Position numbers and translations under genes: made by a program | The notes under the pieces: generated by a model | The model's database searches: none | What the model saw: only the letters and a program-made list of their open reading frames with translations | Told to the model about the DNA's origin: nothing | Part shown: piece after piece, positions 51,287 through 60,194 of the stretch | Position numbering within the stretch: the stretch's first letter is position 1 | Layout of the letters: each line of letters starts with the position of its first letter | Assembly (NCBI RefSeq): GCF_001514305.1 | Contig: NZ_KQ949086.1 | Location: 175,427-239,426, forward strand | Reading direction: 5' to 3' | Origin: Streptomyces dysideae | GTDB lineage: Bacteria; Actinomycetota; Actinomycetes; Streptomycetales; Streptomycetaceae | DNA length: 64,000 nucleotides

Positions 51287-53954
51287 CCCGCGCCAGGGCC
51301 TGCTCCGCCTGCGCCACCAGCCCGTCCGCGCCGCACGAACGCGCCAGCGTCAGACCCCGGTTGAGCTCCGTGGCGGACCGGGTGGCGATGCCGTACTCGA
51401 CGCGGGCGGCCGCGTGTTCGTACTGGCAGGGCGACGCCTCCAGGTAGGTGACGGCCTGCGCGGCGAGGCGTACCGCGCGCTGGCCGGTGTCCAGGGCGGC
51501 GGCGCAGCGGAGGGCCTCGCCTATGGCCGTGTCGGTGCCGAGGCGCTCGGCGTGCCGGCGGACGTCGGCGGCGAGCCGGCCTGCCCGTGCCGGGTCCACG
51601 ACGGCGAGGGCGCGGGCCAGGTCGACGGCCCAGGGGACGAGCACCGGATTGTGGTGGCCGCGGGCGGCCGCCGCCTTCTCCGCTTCCTCCAGTTCGTTGA
51701 TGCCGTCCTTGGTGCGGCCCACGGCGAGCAGCAACCGGCCGCGGACCGAGCGCGGGTCGGGCAGCACGATCGTGGACGGGTAGGGCGGGGCGAAGCCGTA
51801 CTGTTCGGCGACCTCCCAGGCCTCCTCGACATGGCCGCGGGCGAGCAGCGTGTCGACCAGGTTGCAGGTGGCCGACCAGTACAGCGGCAGGCGGCGGCCG
51901 ACGCGCTCGGCGAGCTGCAGTGACCTGCGCAGGGACGCCTCCGCCTCCCGCAGCCTGCCGCGCCTGCGGTGTCCGACACCGACGTAGGCGTGGGCCAGGG
52001 CGAGGTGGCCGCCGCTCCAGCCGGCCGACTCGTAGGCGCGCAGTGCCTCCGTGTACAGGGCCTCGGCCCGGTCCAGCCGGTCCGTGAAGGCGTACGCGTT
52101 GGCCAGCATCATCAGCAGCTCGATGCCCCACTCCGGGTCGGTCCAGCCGAGTCCGGGTGCGAGGCGGCCGTTGACCAGGGCGCGGTCGCACAGTTCGACG
52201 ACCTCCTCGGCGTTCTCGCCGTGCGTCATGGCGTCGAAGCCGCGCAGGATGAGCAGGGCGCGCTCGGCGTTGTCGCGGCCGGTGCAGGTGCGGGCCAGGT
52301 CGGCGAGGCGCTCGGAGCGTCCCGGGGAGGTCGACTCGCCCGCGTAGATGCCCTCCCACATGAACTGCACCGCCTGCAGCCGCATCCTGGTCGCGCCCGC
52401 CTCGTGCCGGGCGGCCTCCGCCTCGACCGTGCGGACGGCCTCCTCCAGCTGGTCGTTGTGGAGGAGGGCCTGGGAGAGGCCGACGACGGCGTCGACCCGG
52501 TCGCCGCCGTCGAGGCCGGGCATGCCGAGGGCGGACTGGAGATGGTCGATCGTGGTGGCGGGCGCGGTCAGGAGGGTGGCGCGGCCGAGTTCGAAGAGCA
52601 CGCGCGCGTGGACCTCGGGCAGGGGCGGCTCCAGCAGGGCGCGCTCCAGACAGCGGCGGGCGGCGTCGGGTGCGCCGACGGCGAGGTGTTCGCGGGCGGC
52701 CTCGCGCAGTTGGTCGACGAGTTCCGGGTCGTCGTCCGGGTGGACCTCGAGGAGGTGGCGGGCGGCGGCCGCGGCCCCGCGCCCGGAGTCGGTGACGACC
52801 CCGGCGGCGATGCCGTGCATGGCCGTGCACAGCGCGGGCGGGATGGAGTTGTAGACGGCGCTGGCGATGAGCGGGTGGACGAACTCCAGGTCGCCGTCGC
52901 CCGCCTGGGCGTCGGCGGGGTTGAGGTCGGTGAGGATACGGGCGGTGCGCAGCCGTTCGGCGCAGCGCACCGCATCGTCGTGGCTCATGGTGGCGAGCTG
53001 TGCCACGAGGTCGACGGAGATGCCGGTGCCGAGGATCGCGGCGGCCCAGGCGAACCGGGTGGCCTCGACGCCGAGTCCCTCCAGGCGGGTGACCAGGCCG
53101 CCACCGCGGGCCGAGCGGTTCAGCGGGCGCAGTTCGGTGGCGCGGGCCTCGACCGGTTCGATCTCCCTGTCCTGGACCTTGGCGAGGAGTTCGACGGTCT
53201 CGTAGGGGTTGCCGCCGGTGACGGCCCACACCTCGCGGCAGAACGGGGCGTCGGCGTGCGCGCCCAGCGTGGCCCGGGTGAGTCCGCCGGTGGCGTCCGG
53301 GGTGAGGGCGCTCAGGTTGGCGATGGGGCGGCCCGCGGCCTCGGCGATGGTGTCGAGGTGGCGGGCGCTGTCGCCGCCGACCTCGCCGGGGCGGCGGGCC
53401 ACCACGACCAGGACGTTGAGGTCGTCGAGGCGCTCGGCGAACGCGGCGAGCCAGCGCAGGGTCTCCTGGTCGGCCCAGTGCGCGTCGTCGATCATCAGTA
53501 CCAGCGGCCAGTCGCGCCGGGCGAGTCTGCGGACGGCGGCGACCAGGCCGTCGCACACGCCCTGCGGGTCGGCCTGGCGTTCGCCGGGCTCCGTGATGCC
53601 GAGGGCGGGGCCGGCGATGTCGTACCAGTCGCCGAGGTACTCGCGGGCCTCCTCCGGCATCAGCGACACCAGGGCGGGCTGCAGCAGTTGCCGTACGACG
53701 TTGAAGGGGACGGAGCGGAGGGTCTCGCCGCCGCGGGTCGACCAGACCATGCAGCCGCGGGCTTCGGCGATACGGCGGGTTTCGGCCAGCAGCGCGGTCT
53801 TGCCGAGTCCCGCCTCGCCCCGGAACACCAGGATGCCGCCCCCGGAGGAGCGGTCGGCACACAGGGCGTCGAGTGCCCGCTCGACGGCGGCGAGTTCCTC
53901 GTCGCGCTCCCACAGGGAGGCCGAGGCGGCCTCCGTGGGCCGTACCTCCGTCAT
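51276..53954 (-). CDS. LAL/MalT-like STAND ATPase with TPR-type repeats, no HTH
   Basis: 892 aa. Walker A FRGEAGLGKTALLAE (about 43-57), Walker B LVLMIDDAHWADQETLRW (about 150-167), then ~600 residues of helical repeats rich in Ala/Glu. LAL regulators normally end with a LuxR HTH; here the protein stops at LARSCGADGLVAQAEQALAR plus VRA without one. It may be a signalling ATPase, or a regulator that lost its DNA-binding domain. Confidence 0.87.
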   Translation of the reverse strand: MTEVRPTEAASASLWERDEELAAVERALDALCADRSSGGGILVFRGEAGLGKTALLAETRRIAEARGCMVWSTRGGETLRSVPFNVVRQLLQPALVSLMPEEAREYLGDWYDIAGPALGITEPGERQADPQGVCDGLVAAVRRLARRDWPLVLMIDDAHWADQETLRWLAAFAERLDDLNVLVVVARRPGEVGGDSARHLDTIAEAAGRPIANLSALTPDATGGLTRATLGAHADAPFCREVWAVTGGNPYETVELLAKVQDREIEPVEARATELRPLNRSARGGGLVTRLEGLGVEATRFAWAAAILGTGISVDLVAQLATMSHDDAVRCAERLRTARILTDLNPADAQAGDGDLEFVHPLIASAVYNSIPPALCTAMHGIAAGVVTDSGRGAAAAARHLLEVHPDDDPELVDQLREAAREHLAVGAPDAARRCLERALLEPPLPEVHARVLFELGRATLLTAPATTIDHLQSALGMPGLDGGDRVDAVVGLSQALLHNDQLEEAVRTVEAEAARHEAGATRMRLQAVQFMWEGIYAGESTSPGRSERLADLARTCTGRDNAERALLILRGFDAMTHGENAEEVVELCDRALVNGRLAPGLGWTDPEWGIELLMMLANAYAFTDRLDRAEALYTEALRAYESAGWSGGHLALAHAYVGVGHRRRGRLREAEASLRRSLQLAERVGRRLPLYWSATCNLVDTLLARGHVEEAWEVAEQYGFAPPYPSTIVLPDPRSVRGRLLLAVGRTKDGINELEEAEKAAAARGHHNPVLVPWAVDLARALAVVDPARAGRLAADVRRHAERLGTDTAIGEALRCAAALDTGQRAVRLAAQAVTYLEASPCQYEHAAARVEYGIATRSATELNRGLTLARSCGADGLVAQAEQALARVRA

Positions 53955-54219
53955 CCCACTACCTCCCCGAGTCGCCCGAACGACGTACAGACCTCAACCG
54001 TAGCCGTCCGCCTGCCCTGTTGGAGACCCGGTCCGGGCAGCCGTTGCCGTGACAGATGACAGCGTTTTCGTCCGGGCGACGCGCCACGCCCGTGACCTGC
54101 GAGTCCTGCGATGTGACTGGTAGTCAAAAACGGTTCAGCAGGCTGTTCCACAAACATGCGGCCGGATTGGGACCGGATCCTCTCATCCGGCTTTCACCGA
54201 CGCCTCATACGGTGGGGGC

Positions 54220-55209
54220 ATGACGCAGGTGACTCCTCCGGGGTGGTACCCCGACCCCGGGCAGACAAGTGACGGTCCGGCCACCGAACGCTGGTGGGAC
54301 GGCGAGGCGTGGACGGACCGGACCCGGCCCGCGGAACCGGCCGCCGTATGGGGTCCGCCGACGCCGCAGCCGGACGCCGGAACGGTTCCGGAATACCTCT
54401 CCTATCCGGCGTATCCCGCGCAGCCGCCGGGTGGCCCGCGGCGTCGGGTGCGCACGGGCATAGCCGTGGCGGTGGCCGTGGTGGTCCTCGCCAGCATCGG
54501 TGTGGGCGTGTACGCCCTGGCCGGCGACGGGGGATCCGGCGGCAGCGCCACCTCGCAGCAGGGCTCCGGCGGGCAGGACGGCTCCGGGGGCGGTCAGGGC
54601 GGACCCTTCGGCGATTCCGGCGGCGGCGACGGCGGTCCCGGCGGGCAGTCGCCCGCGCCCGGCGAGTCCGAGGCGCCGAAGGTCGAGAGCGGTTCGGTGA
54701 CGGACCCGGTGAGCGGGATCAGCCTTCCGGTGCCGGACGGCTGGTTCGGCCAGGCGATCACCGTGGGCGCGCAGGTGGCGTCGAACGAGACGTACAAATG
54801 CCCCGGCGACACCGACGAGAGCTGTATGAAGGGCGGCGCGTACTCGGCGCCCGCGCTCGCGCTCGGCACCCGGGGCGACACCGCCGAGGAGGTCGCCAAA
54901 GCGGACATCGGCGCGAATGCCGAGGAGTCCTACGGCAAGGGATACGGCGAAATCACCTCGCACGAGGTGCTGGCCTCCGAGGCGGTGACCGTCGCCGGGC
55001 AGAAGGGCTACCTGGTCCGCTGGAAGGCGGTCACCAGCAAGGGCTCCGACGGCTACGTCGAGTCGCTCGCCTTCCCGTCGCCCGCGAACGCGGAGCAGAT
55101 CGTCGTGGTCCGCTTCGGCGTCGACGTCAGCGAGACGCAGTCGGTCATCGACGAGATCACCAAGGGCATCAAAGTGGCTTCCGGCGGCGGTAACGGCCAG
55201 ACCGTCTGA
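54220..55209 (+). CDS. DUF2510 membrane-anchored protein
   Basis: 329 aa. N-terminal DUF2510 motif PPGWYPDPGQTSDGPATERW then WWDGEAWTDRT, a proline-rich stretch, one transmembrane helix about 77-97 (IAVAVAVVVLASIGVGVYAL), a glycine/glutamine-rich linker about 100-150, and an extracytoplasmic globular domain about 165-325. Single gene with a strong terminator. Function unknown; likely envelope. Confidence 0.86.
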   Translation: MTQVTPPGWYPDPGQTSDGPATERWWDGEAWTDRTRPAEPAAVWGPPTPQPDAGTVPEYLSYPAYPAQPPGGPRRRVRTGIAVAVAVVVLASIGVGVYALAGDGGSGGSATSQQGSGGQDGSGGGQGGPFGDSGGGDGGPGGQSPAPGESEAPKVESGSVTDPVSGISLPVPDGWFGQAITVGAQVASNETYKCPGDTDESCMKGGAYSAPALALGTRGDTAEEVAKADIGANAEESYGKGYGEITSHEVLASEAVTVAGQKGYLVRWKAVTSKGSDGYVESLAFPSPANAEQIVVVRFGVDVSETQSVIDEITKGIKVASGGGNGQTV

Positions 55210-55223
55210 GCCCGAGAAACCCG

Positions 55224-55270
55224 GTCGGCCGGGTGGGCCCCTCCGCTCAAGGGGAGCCCCACCCGGCCGG
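55224..55270. terminator. Strong stem-loop terminator
   Basis: CGGCCGGGTGGG-CCCCT and AGGGG-AGCCCCACCCGGCCG flank a short loop, immediately after the DUF2510 gene and before the convergent TetR gene. Confidence 0.75.
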
Positions 55271-55350
55271 GGGATGCGCGCCGCCCCCGTCCCCACGGTG
55301 CGGCGCGAACAGGTCACCGTCCAGTCATCCCGTGGACGGCGGCCTGGGTC

Positions 55351-55965
55351 TCAGGTCAGTCCGAGCGCCGGGAGCACGGCGGCCTCCACGAAACACGTGA
55401 CGTAGTCCGCGTCGGCGCGCCGCCCCTCCAGGAAGGGCCGCATGCGCAGGGCGCCGAAGATCTGCGCCGGAACGTGCTCCAGCGCCGGGTTGTCCGCGGC
55501 GACCTCGCCGCGCTCGACCCCGCGGCGCAGGATCTCCCGGAGCGCGGCGATCTCCGGATCGATGAGCGCCTCACGCAGCGCCTTCTGCAGTTCCACGTCC
55601 TGCCGGACGGCGTGTCCGAGCGCCTGGAAGAAGTCCATGTCCTGCTCCGACCACGCGCCGACCGACCGCGCGACCGCGCGCAGGTCCCCCGCCAGCGAAC
55701 CGGTGTCGATGCCGGCGAAACGCACCTGCCGGTGCGAGCGCAGGGCCGCCGCCACGAACTGGGGCTTCGTCTTCCACTGCCGGTAGAGCGTCGACTTGCT
55801 GCAGCGCGTACTGGCGGCGATGCCCTCCATGGTGACGGAGTCGTATCCGCACTCGCGGATCTGGTCGAGCACGGCGTCGAAGAACTCCTGCTCACGCTCG
55901 GGCGTGATCTTGGAGCGTGGCGAGGCGGCGACCGTCTCCGGTCCGTCCGCGGCCTGCGACGTCAT
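55351..55965 (-). CDS. TetR family transcriptional repressor
   Basis: 204 aa. N-terminal HTH SVTMEGIAASTRCSKSTLYR (about 43-62), with a longer C-terminal ligand domain including VPAQIFGALRMRPFLEGRRA. Divergent from the PAP2/EamA pair across an array of palindromic 16-bp repeats, so it probably represses both itself and those genes. Ligand unknown. Confidence 0.92.
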   Translation of the reverse strand: MTSQAADGPETVAASPRSKITPEREQEFFDAVLDQIRECGYDSVTMEGIAASTRCSKSTLYRQWKTKPQFVAAALRSHRQVRFAGIDTGSLAGDLRAVARSVGAWSEQDMDFFQALGHAVRQDVELQKALREALIDPEIAALREILRRGVERGEVAADNPALEHVPAQIFGALRMRPFLEGRRADADYVTCFVEAAVLPALGLT

Positions 55966-55996
55966 CTGCTCTTCCCCTCACTGATGTGTCGATTGT

Positions 55997-56092
55997 CTAT
56001 CGATACGCCAGTGTACCGGTACGCAGACGTATCGGTACACTGCCGTATCGGTACGATGTCGTCTCGGAACGATGCCGTATCGATGAAAGTCG
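55997..56092. promoter_or_regulatory. Six tandem 16-bp palindromic repeats (TetR operator array)
   Basis: Unit starts 55997, 56013, 56029, 56045, 56061 and 56077. Consensus GTATCGGTACGATGCC; cores include TATCGATA, GTACCGGTAC and GTATCGGTAC. Units 1, 5 and 6 are diverged. Period is exactly 16 bp. Confidence 0.75.
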
Positions 56093-56176
56093 GCACGCAC
56101 CTGTGCCGATGAGTCCGACGCACCCGCCGAGTCAAAAGCTCGGCACGCACCACCGTCAGCGAGAAAGGGCCGGGGG

Positions 56177-56983
56177 ATGAATGCCCGCACCGAGCCTGCA
56201 GAAGCGGAGGCCGCCATAGCGCGACCCCCGCTCGTCCGTGAGCTCCTGCTCGTCGCAGGGCTCTTCCTCGTCTACAAGTTCGGCCGGCAACTGGCCACGG
56301 GCCACACCGCCGAGGCCTTCCGCAACGCGGACCGCGTGTGGGACCTGGAGCGTGCCGTCCAGCTGCCGGGCGAGGGCTCGGTGCAGAACCTGCTGCTGCA
56401 CGGCGACACCCTGGTCCACGTCGCGAACACCTACTACGCGGCGGTCCACTTCCCGGCCACCGTGGCCTTCCTCGTCTGGCTCTACCTGCGGCGCCCCACG
56501 CACTACGTCTGGGCCCGCCGCGTCCTCGCCGTGGTCACCGCCGCCTCCCTGGTCGTCCATCTCGCGTTCCCGCTGGCCCCTCCGCGCCTGCTCGCCGCGA
56601 CCGGTCTCATCGACACCGCACAGGTGTACGGGCCGAGCGTGTACGGCCCGCCGGCGACCGACCAGCTGTCCAACCAGTTCGCGGCGATGCCGTCGCTGCA
56701 CTTCGGCTGGGCCCTGATGGTGGCGGTCGGCCTGATCGTGGCGACCCGGTCGCGCCGGCGCTGGCTGTGGCTGCTGCATCCGCTGCTGACGCTGGTGGTG
56801 ATCGTCGGGACCGCCAACCACTTCTGGCTCGACGCGATCGTGGCGAGCGCCATGCTCGGTCTCGCCCTCGCGGTGATACACCTGCCGCACCGCACGGCGA
56901 CGACCGCGGGCCGCGGCGCCAAGGAGCTCGTACCCGCCGAGGCCGAAGCCGAGAAGCACGTCCTGGTCGGAGCGGCCCGATGA
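56177..56983 (+). CDS. PAP2/inositol-phosphotransferase-like membrane protein
   Basis: 268 aa, about six transmembrane helices. Phosphatase motifs AAMPSLHFGWALM (C2: SLH) and TANHFWLDAIV (C3: H-x3-D), with FGRQLATGHTAEAFRNADRV near the start, as in the Aur1/Ipt1-like PAP2 branch acting on lipid phosphates. ATGA overlap with the EamA gene; co-regulated by the TetR array. Confidence 0.88.
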   Translation: MNARTEPAEAEAAIARPPLVRELLLVAGLFLVYKFGRQLATGHTAEAFRNADRVWDLERAVQLPGEGSVQNLLLHGDTLVHVANTYYAAVHFPATVAFLVWLYLRRPTHYVWARRVLAVVTAASLVVHLAFPLAPPRLLAATGLIDTAQVYGPSVYGPPATDQLSNQFAAMPSLHFGWALMVAVGLIVATRSRRRWLWLLHPLLTLVVIVGTANHFWLDAIVASAMLGLALAVIHLPHRTATTAGRGAKELVPAEAEAEKHVLVGAAR

Positions 56984-57948
56984 ACGCCACCCTCCTCGCC
57001 GTCGCCCTGTCCCTGTTCTCGGCCGTCGCCTACGCGGCCGCCGCCGTCGCCCAGGAGCGGCTCGCCTCCCGCACGCCCGGGGCGGGGATCGTGCGCCTGC
57101 TGGGCACCGGCGCCTGGTGGTGGTCCGTCGGGCTCAACGCCTCCGCCGCGCTGCTGCACGTGGTGGCCCTCAAGTACGGTCCGCTCACCGTGGTCCAGCC
57201 GCTCGGCGCGCTCACCCTGGTGGCGGCGGTGCCGCTGGGCGCCCGGATCGCCGGCCGGCGGGTCCGCGCCGTCGAATGGCGCGGCACCGCACTCACGCTG
57301 CTCGGTCTGTCCGCGATCCTGGTCACGGCGTCCGGGTCCGCGCCCGACGACGTGCTGAGCGCGCCCGAGGCCCTCGCCGTCGCGGCCGTGACCACGATGC
57401 TGATCGGCATGCTGTCCTGGCCGGGTGCCCGCCCGGGCCTGCGGCACGCGACTGCGTCCGGCTTCGCCTCCGGGGTCGCCTCGGCGCTCACGCAGACCGT
57501 GACGGTGGCCGCGACGGACCGGGACAGCTCGCTGCTCAGCCTCCAGGTGATCGGCGTGGCCCTGCTGGTCGCGACCTTCGCGGCCGGCGGCCTGCTGCTG
57601 TCCCAGACCGCCTACCGGGGCGGCCTCGGCGCCCCGCTCGCGGTGGTGACCCTGGCCAACCCGATGGCCGCCGCGGTGATCGGACTGGTCCTGCTCGGCG
57701 AGCGCCTCCAGGGCGGCGCGGCGGGCGTGCTCCTGGCACTGGCGGGCGCCGGCCTCGCGTCCTGGGGCGTGGTACTGCTGACCCGCGCGACACCGCACCC
57801 CGACGTCGCACACCTGGACACCGACGAAGAGCACCCCGTGGCCGCCGTACTCGCCCTCAAGCCCGAAACGGCCTCGCCGGAACCGGCGTTGATGCCCTGG
57901 CAGCCGCAGCACTCGGCGGCCAGTGTTTGCGTAGCTCAGCGGACGTGA
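56980..57948 (+). CDS. EamA/DMT-type transporter
   Basis: 322 aa, about nine to ten hydrophobic helices; duplicated EamA-like pattern (ALKYGPLTVVQPLGALTLVA and LANPMAAAVIGLVLLGE). Probable efflux permease or lipid-related transporter. The C-terminal ~15 residues (QPQHSAASVCVAQRT) run into the IS left end, so the native tail may have been replaced. Confidence 0.85.
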   Translation: MNATLLAVALSLFSAVAYAAAAVAQERLASRTPGAGIVRLLGTGAWWWSVGLNASAALLHVVALKYGPLTVVQPLGALTLVAAVPLGARIAGRRVRAVEWRGTALTLLGLSAILVTASGSAPDDVLSAPEALAVAAVTTMLIGMLSWPGARPGLRHATASGFASGVASALTQTVTVAATDRDSSLLSLQVIGVALLVATFAAGGLLLSQTAYRGGLGAPLAVVTLANPMAAAVIGLVLLGERLQGGAAGVLLALAGAGLASWGVVLLTRATPHPDVAHLDTDEEHPVAAVLALKPETASPEPALMPWQPQHSAASVCVAQRT

Positions 57949-57950
57949 GA

Positions 57951-58009
57951 ACGGCCTTCGCCTGATCCTGTGCTCCGTCACAGAGGCAGAGGAACAGCAC
58001 GAAGGCCGT
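57951..58009. other. IS leader hairpin
   Basis: ACGGCCTTCG (57951-57960) and CGAAGGCCGT (58000-58009), perfect 10-bp arms, just before the transposase GTG at 58014. Could limit read-through expression of the transposase. Confidence 0.55.
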
Positions 58010-58013
58010 CGTC

Positions 58014-59532
58014 GTGAGTCTCGGATATCAGGGCGTCCTGCGGGATGCGTTCGCGGGAGTGTCACGCATCCGAGCGGAGTTGTACGCGTGTCTGACCGCT
58101 CGGGGCGACGCGCTGTTCGAGTTGTGCGACGCGTTGTTCTGCGCGGACGGGCCGGTGCGGACGCTGGTCGACCTGGCGTTCGCGCCGGAACACCGCCGTG
58201 GGCACGGGTCCCTCTACGGCGATCTGAACCAGGAACGGATCGATGTCGCCCGGCTGCGTCGAGCGCTGGCCTCGATGCCCTTGCCGAGGGCGGCGGACGG
58301 TCGCATCGTGCTGGCTGTGGACGTCTCGCCGTGGCTGCGTCCGGACGCCAACGCCTGCCCTGACCGGTCCTTTTGCCACACCTTCGGCCGGGGCGAGGGC
58401 AAGCACCAGATGGTGCCCGGCCGGCCGTACTCGATCGTGGCCGCCCTGGAAACCGGCCGCACTTCGTGGACGGCAGTGCTGGATGCGGTCCGCCTGGAGC
58501 CCGGGGCCGACGTCGCCGCCGTGACCACGGTCCAGATCCGCGAGGTCGTCGAACGGTCCGAAGGCAGCTCATCTGCTGGCCCGAAGCGAAACCCGGCATC
58601 GGGGAGCAGGCATCTCTGCCGAGTTACGGCAATGAGTTGGAGCGGCGCGTGTGCCAGGCTCTGGGGGTATGGGGTGGAGTTTCAAATTGCACGGGGGGAC
58701 CGCGGCCGGGTTGAGCACCGTGCTGCTGTTGCTCGCCGCGCTCACGTGGCTGCCGGGGACCTTGCCGCTGGCGGGCTCGAAGTGGCCGATGGCGGCGATC
58801 GTGGTGCTTCTCTTCCCGATCTTTGCAGCTGCCCTGGTGCGCATGTTCCTGAGTGGAGCGGACCGGCACTCGGTGTGGCTCGCCTTTCGGTGTCTGCCCG
58901 GCAAGGTGCAGGCAGTGCTTGGGGCGCTGGTCATCTCGGGCGTCGCACTGATGCTTTTCGGCACGGCCGGCGCGGGGAACTTGCAGGCGCCAGAGGTCAG
59001 GGATGGCCGATACTTCGTTTTCGACACGACTCCCTACGCACGCGGCACGATTGAGGTCTCGCACAGCCAGTACGTGGCCGTCCTCGAGAGCGATCAGCGC
59101 AGCATGCTCGCGATCCCAGGCTTGCTCTTTGCTGGAGCCGCATATGTCGTCTTCGCAGCAGGGGAGTTGCGCCGGGCGGATGTCGGGTTCAGATCTTCGT
59201 AGCCGGTGCAGGTCTGAAGATTCCAGGTTGTGGCGCCGATCGCAACGGTTCGTCTTCGGCGACCCCGCCACCTGGGGCACCGAGCAGGCCGTGACGATCA
59301 CCAACACCCGCCTCTACGGGAAGGTGAACGCGCAGGCGTGGGACCGGCTGCACCCGCGGCGGACCCGGCGGGCGGCCTGGATCGACCACGAGGGACCGTT
59401 GCCCATCATCGAGGGCACCGTCATCCGCCTGACCGTGGCGAAGCTGCCCAGTGGCGGGGTGAACAAGCCGGTCTGGTTGTGGTGGTCGGGCACCGGCTCC
59501 TGCACCCGGTGGACGGCCCGCAGCCGGTAGGA
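58014..59532 (+). pseudogene. DDE transposase (IS701-like), split by an insert and truncated
   Basis: First part 58014 to about 58560: LGYQGVLRDAFAGVSRIRAE, AVDVSPWLRPDA (first catalytic Asp), FCHTFGRGEGKHQMVPGRPY, VQIREVVER. Second part about 59245-59505: RFVFGDPATWGTEQAVTITN and EGPLPIIEGTVIRLTVAKLP, LWWSGTG. Roughly 60-70 residues between them are gone, replaced by about 690 bp with a membrane-protein gene. The final third and right inverted repeat are missing. Confidence 0.8.
58669..59202 (+). CDS. Four-helix hypothetical membrane protein inside the wrecked IS
   Basis: 177 aa from ATG 58669 (GGGGGT upstream). Helices about 12-34, 41-62, 81-102 and 150-168, with an extracytoplasmic loop about 105-148. 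Base use is less GC-rich than neighbours (TTTCAAATTGCA near its start). Not recognised; it sits in a ~690-bp segment flanked by both halves of the transposase, so it arrived by insertion or rearrangement. Confidence 0.65.
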   Translation: MGWSFKLHGGTAAGLSTVLLLLAALTWLPGTLPLAGSKWPMAAIVVLLFPIFAAALVRMFLSGADRHSVWLAFRCLPGKVQAVLGALVISGVALMLFGTAGAGNLQAPEVRDGRYFVFDTTPYARGTIEVSHSQYVAVLESDQRSMLAIPGLLFAGAAYVVFAAGELRRADVGFRSS

Positions 59533-59572
59533 CAGACCTGAGTCCTCGCCCTGGGCTTCCAGCGGCAGGTCC

Positions 59573-59885
59573 CCACCTGAGGCGTGTCCATGCCGATGAG
59601 CAGCGCGGGCCCGTCGCACCCCGCGAAGGAGGCCGCGGCCAGCCGGTCGTCGAGACCGCCCGCACACTGCGGCACGACGTCGAAGCCGGGCGGCAGCCAG
59701 GGCCCAGGCGCTCCGTCGAGCACCAGCACGCGGCGCCGCGCGGGTGCCGCCGCCACCGTACGCAAGGTGTCCACGAGAGCCGCCTCGGCAAGCAGCGCTG
59801 CCTCCCGGGGCGTGAAAGGCGGCGAGAGCCTCGTCTTCACCCGCCCCGGTCGCGGTTCCTTGGCGATGACAAGGAGAGTCGTTAC
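59573..59885 (-). pseudogene. DUF2064/TIGR04282-like glycosyltransferase, start codon lost and 3' truncated
   Basis: TLLVIAKEPRPGRVKTRLSP and LLIGMDTPQV are hallmarks of the family. AGGAGG lies nine bases before GTA-ACG-ACT, exactly where GTG-ACG-ACT would be expected, so the start is probably mutated G to A. Coding similarity stops after MDTPQV near 59573, at the IS junction. Confidence 0.72.
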
Positions 59886-60113
59886 TGAGCGGTTCCTCCT
59901 GGGAGTACGGCGAGAGAGCCGGGGACCGGCTGGTCCCGATGTGCCGGTGGCTCGGTCAGTACGCGGCGGGCGTCCCGCACCGCCTGCGAGGTGCCGCACC
60001 GGGGGCCGGTCGCCCTTGGACGCGCCGGGCGCGGCAGATACAGCCCGTCGTGCTCGGTGAGGCGCTGGCCCGTATCGGCGGCGCGGACGACCATCTGGAG
60101 TGGCAGCCATGAA
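59886..60113. other. Region without a recognisable gene
   Basis: Open minus-strand frames here (one starting MVVRAADTGQRLTEHDGLYL) have good GC3 but match nothing I recognise; probably a remnant next to the dead glycosyltransferase. Confidence 0.4.
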
Positions 60114-60184
60114 CTCTCGCGAGGCCCCTGGGCCGGGGCCGGCCTCGGCCACCGGACGGCCCCGTGTCAGGGCGCTCGCGAGAG
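60114..60184. terminator. Large stem-loop downstream of the RICIN glycosidase
   Basis: CTCTCGCGAG (60114-60123) and CTCGCGAGAG (60175-60184) form a perfect 10-bp outer stem, with CCCTG/CAGGG inside; it begins 11 bases past the glycosidase stop on the minus strand. Confidence 0.65.
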
Positions 60185-60194
60185 CTGTCGGGCG

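Noticed and set aside
54114..54126. Palindrome TGACT-GGT-AGTCA before the DUF2510 gene
   Set aside because: Short and isolated; no second copy or regulator nearby, so chance cannot be excluded.
55997..56092. CRISPR array
   Set aside because: Repeats are contiguous 16-bp palindromes with no spacers and no cas genes.
55962..56153. A 63-codon minus-strand frame across the 16-bp repeats
   Set aside because: Its codons simply follow the repeat units; it overlaps the TetR start and has no SD.
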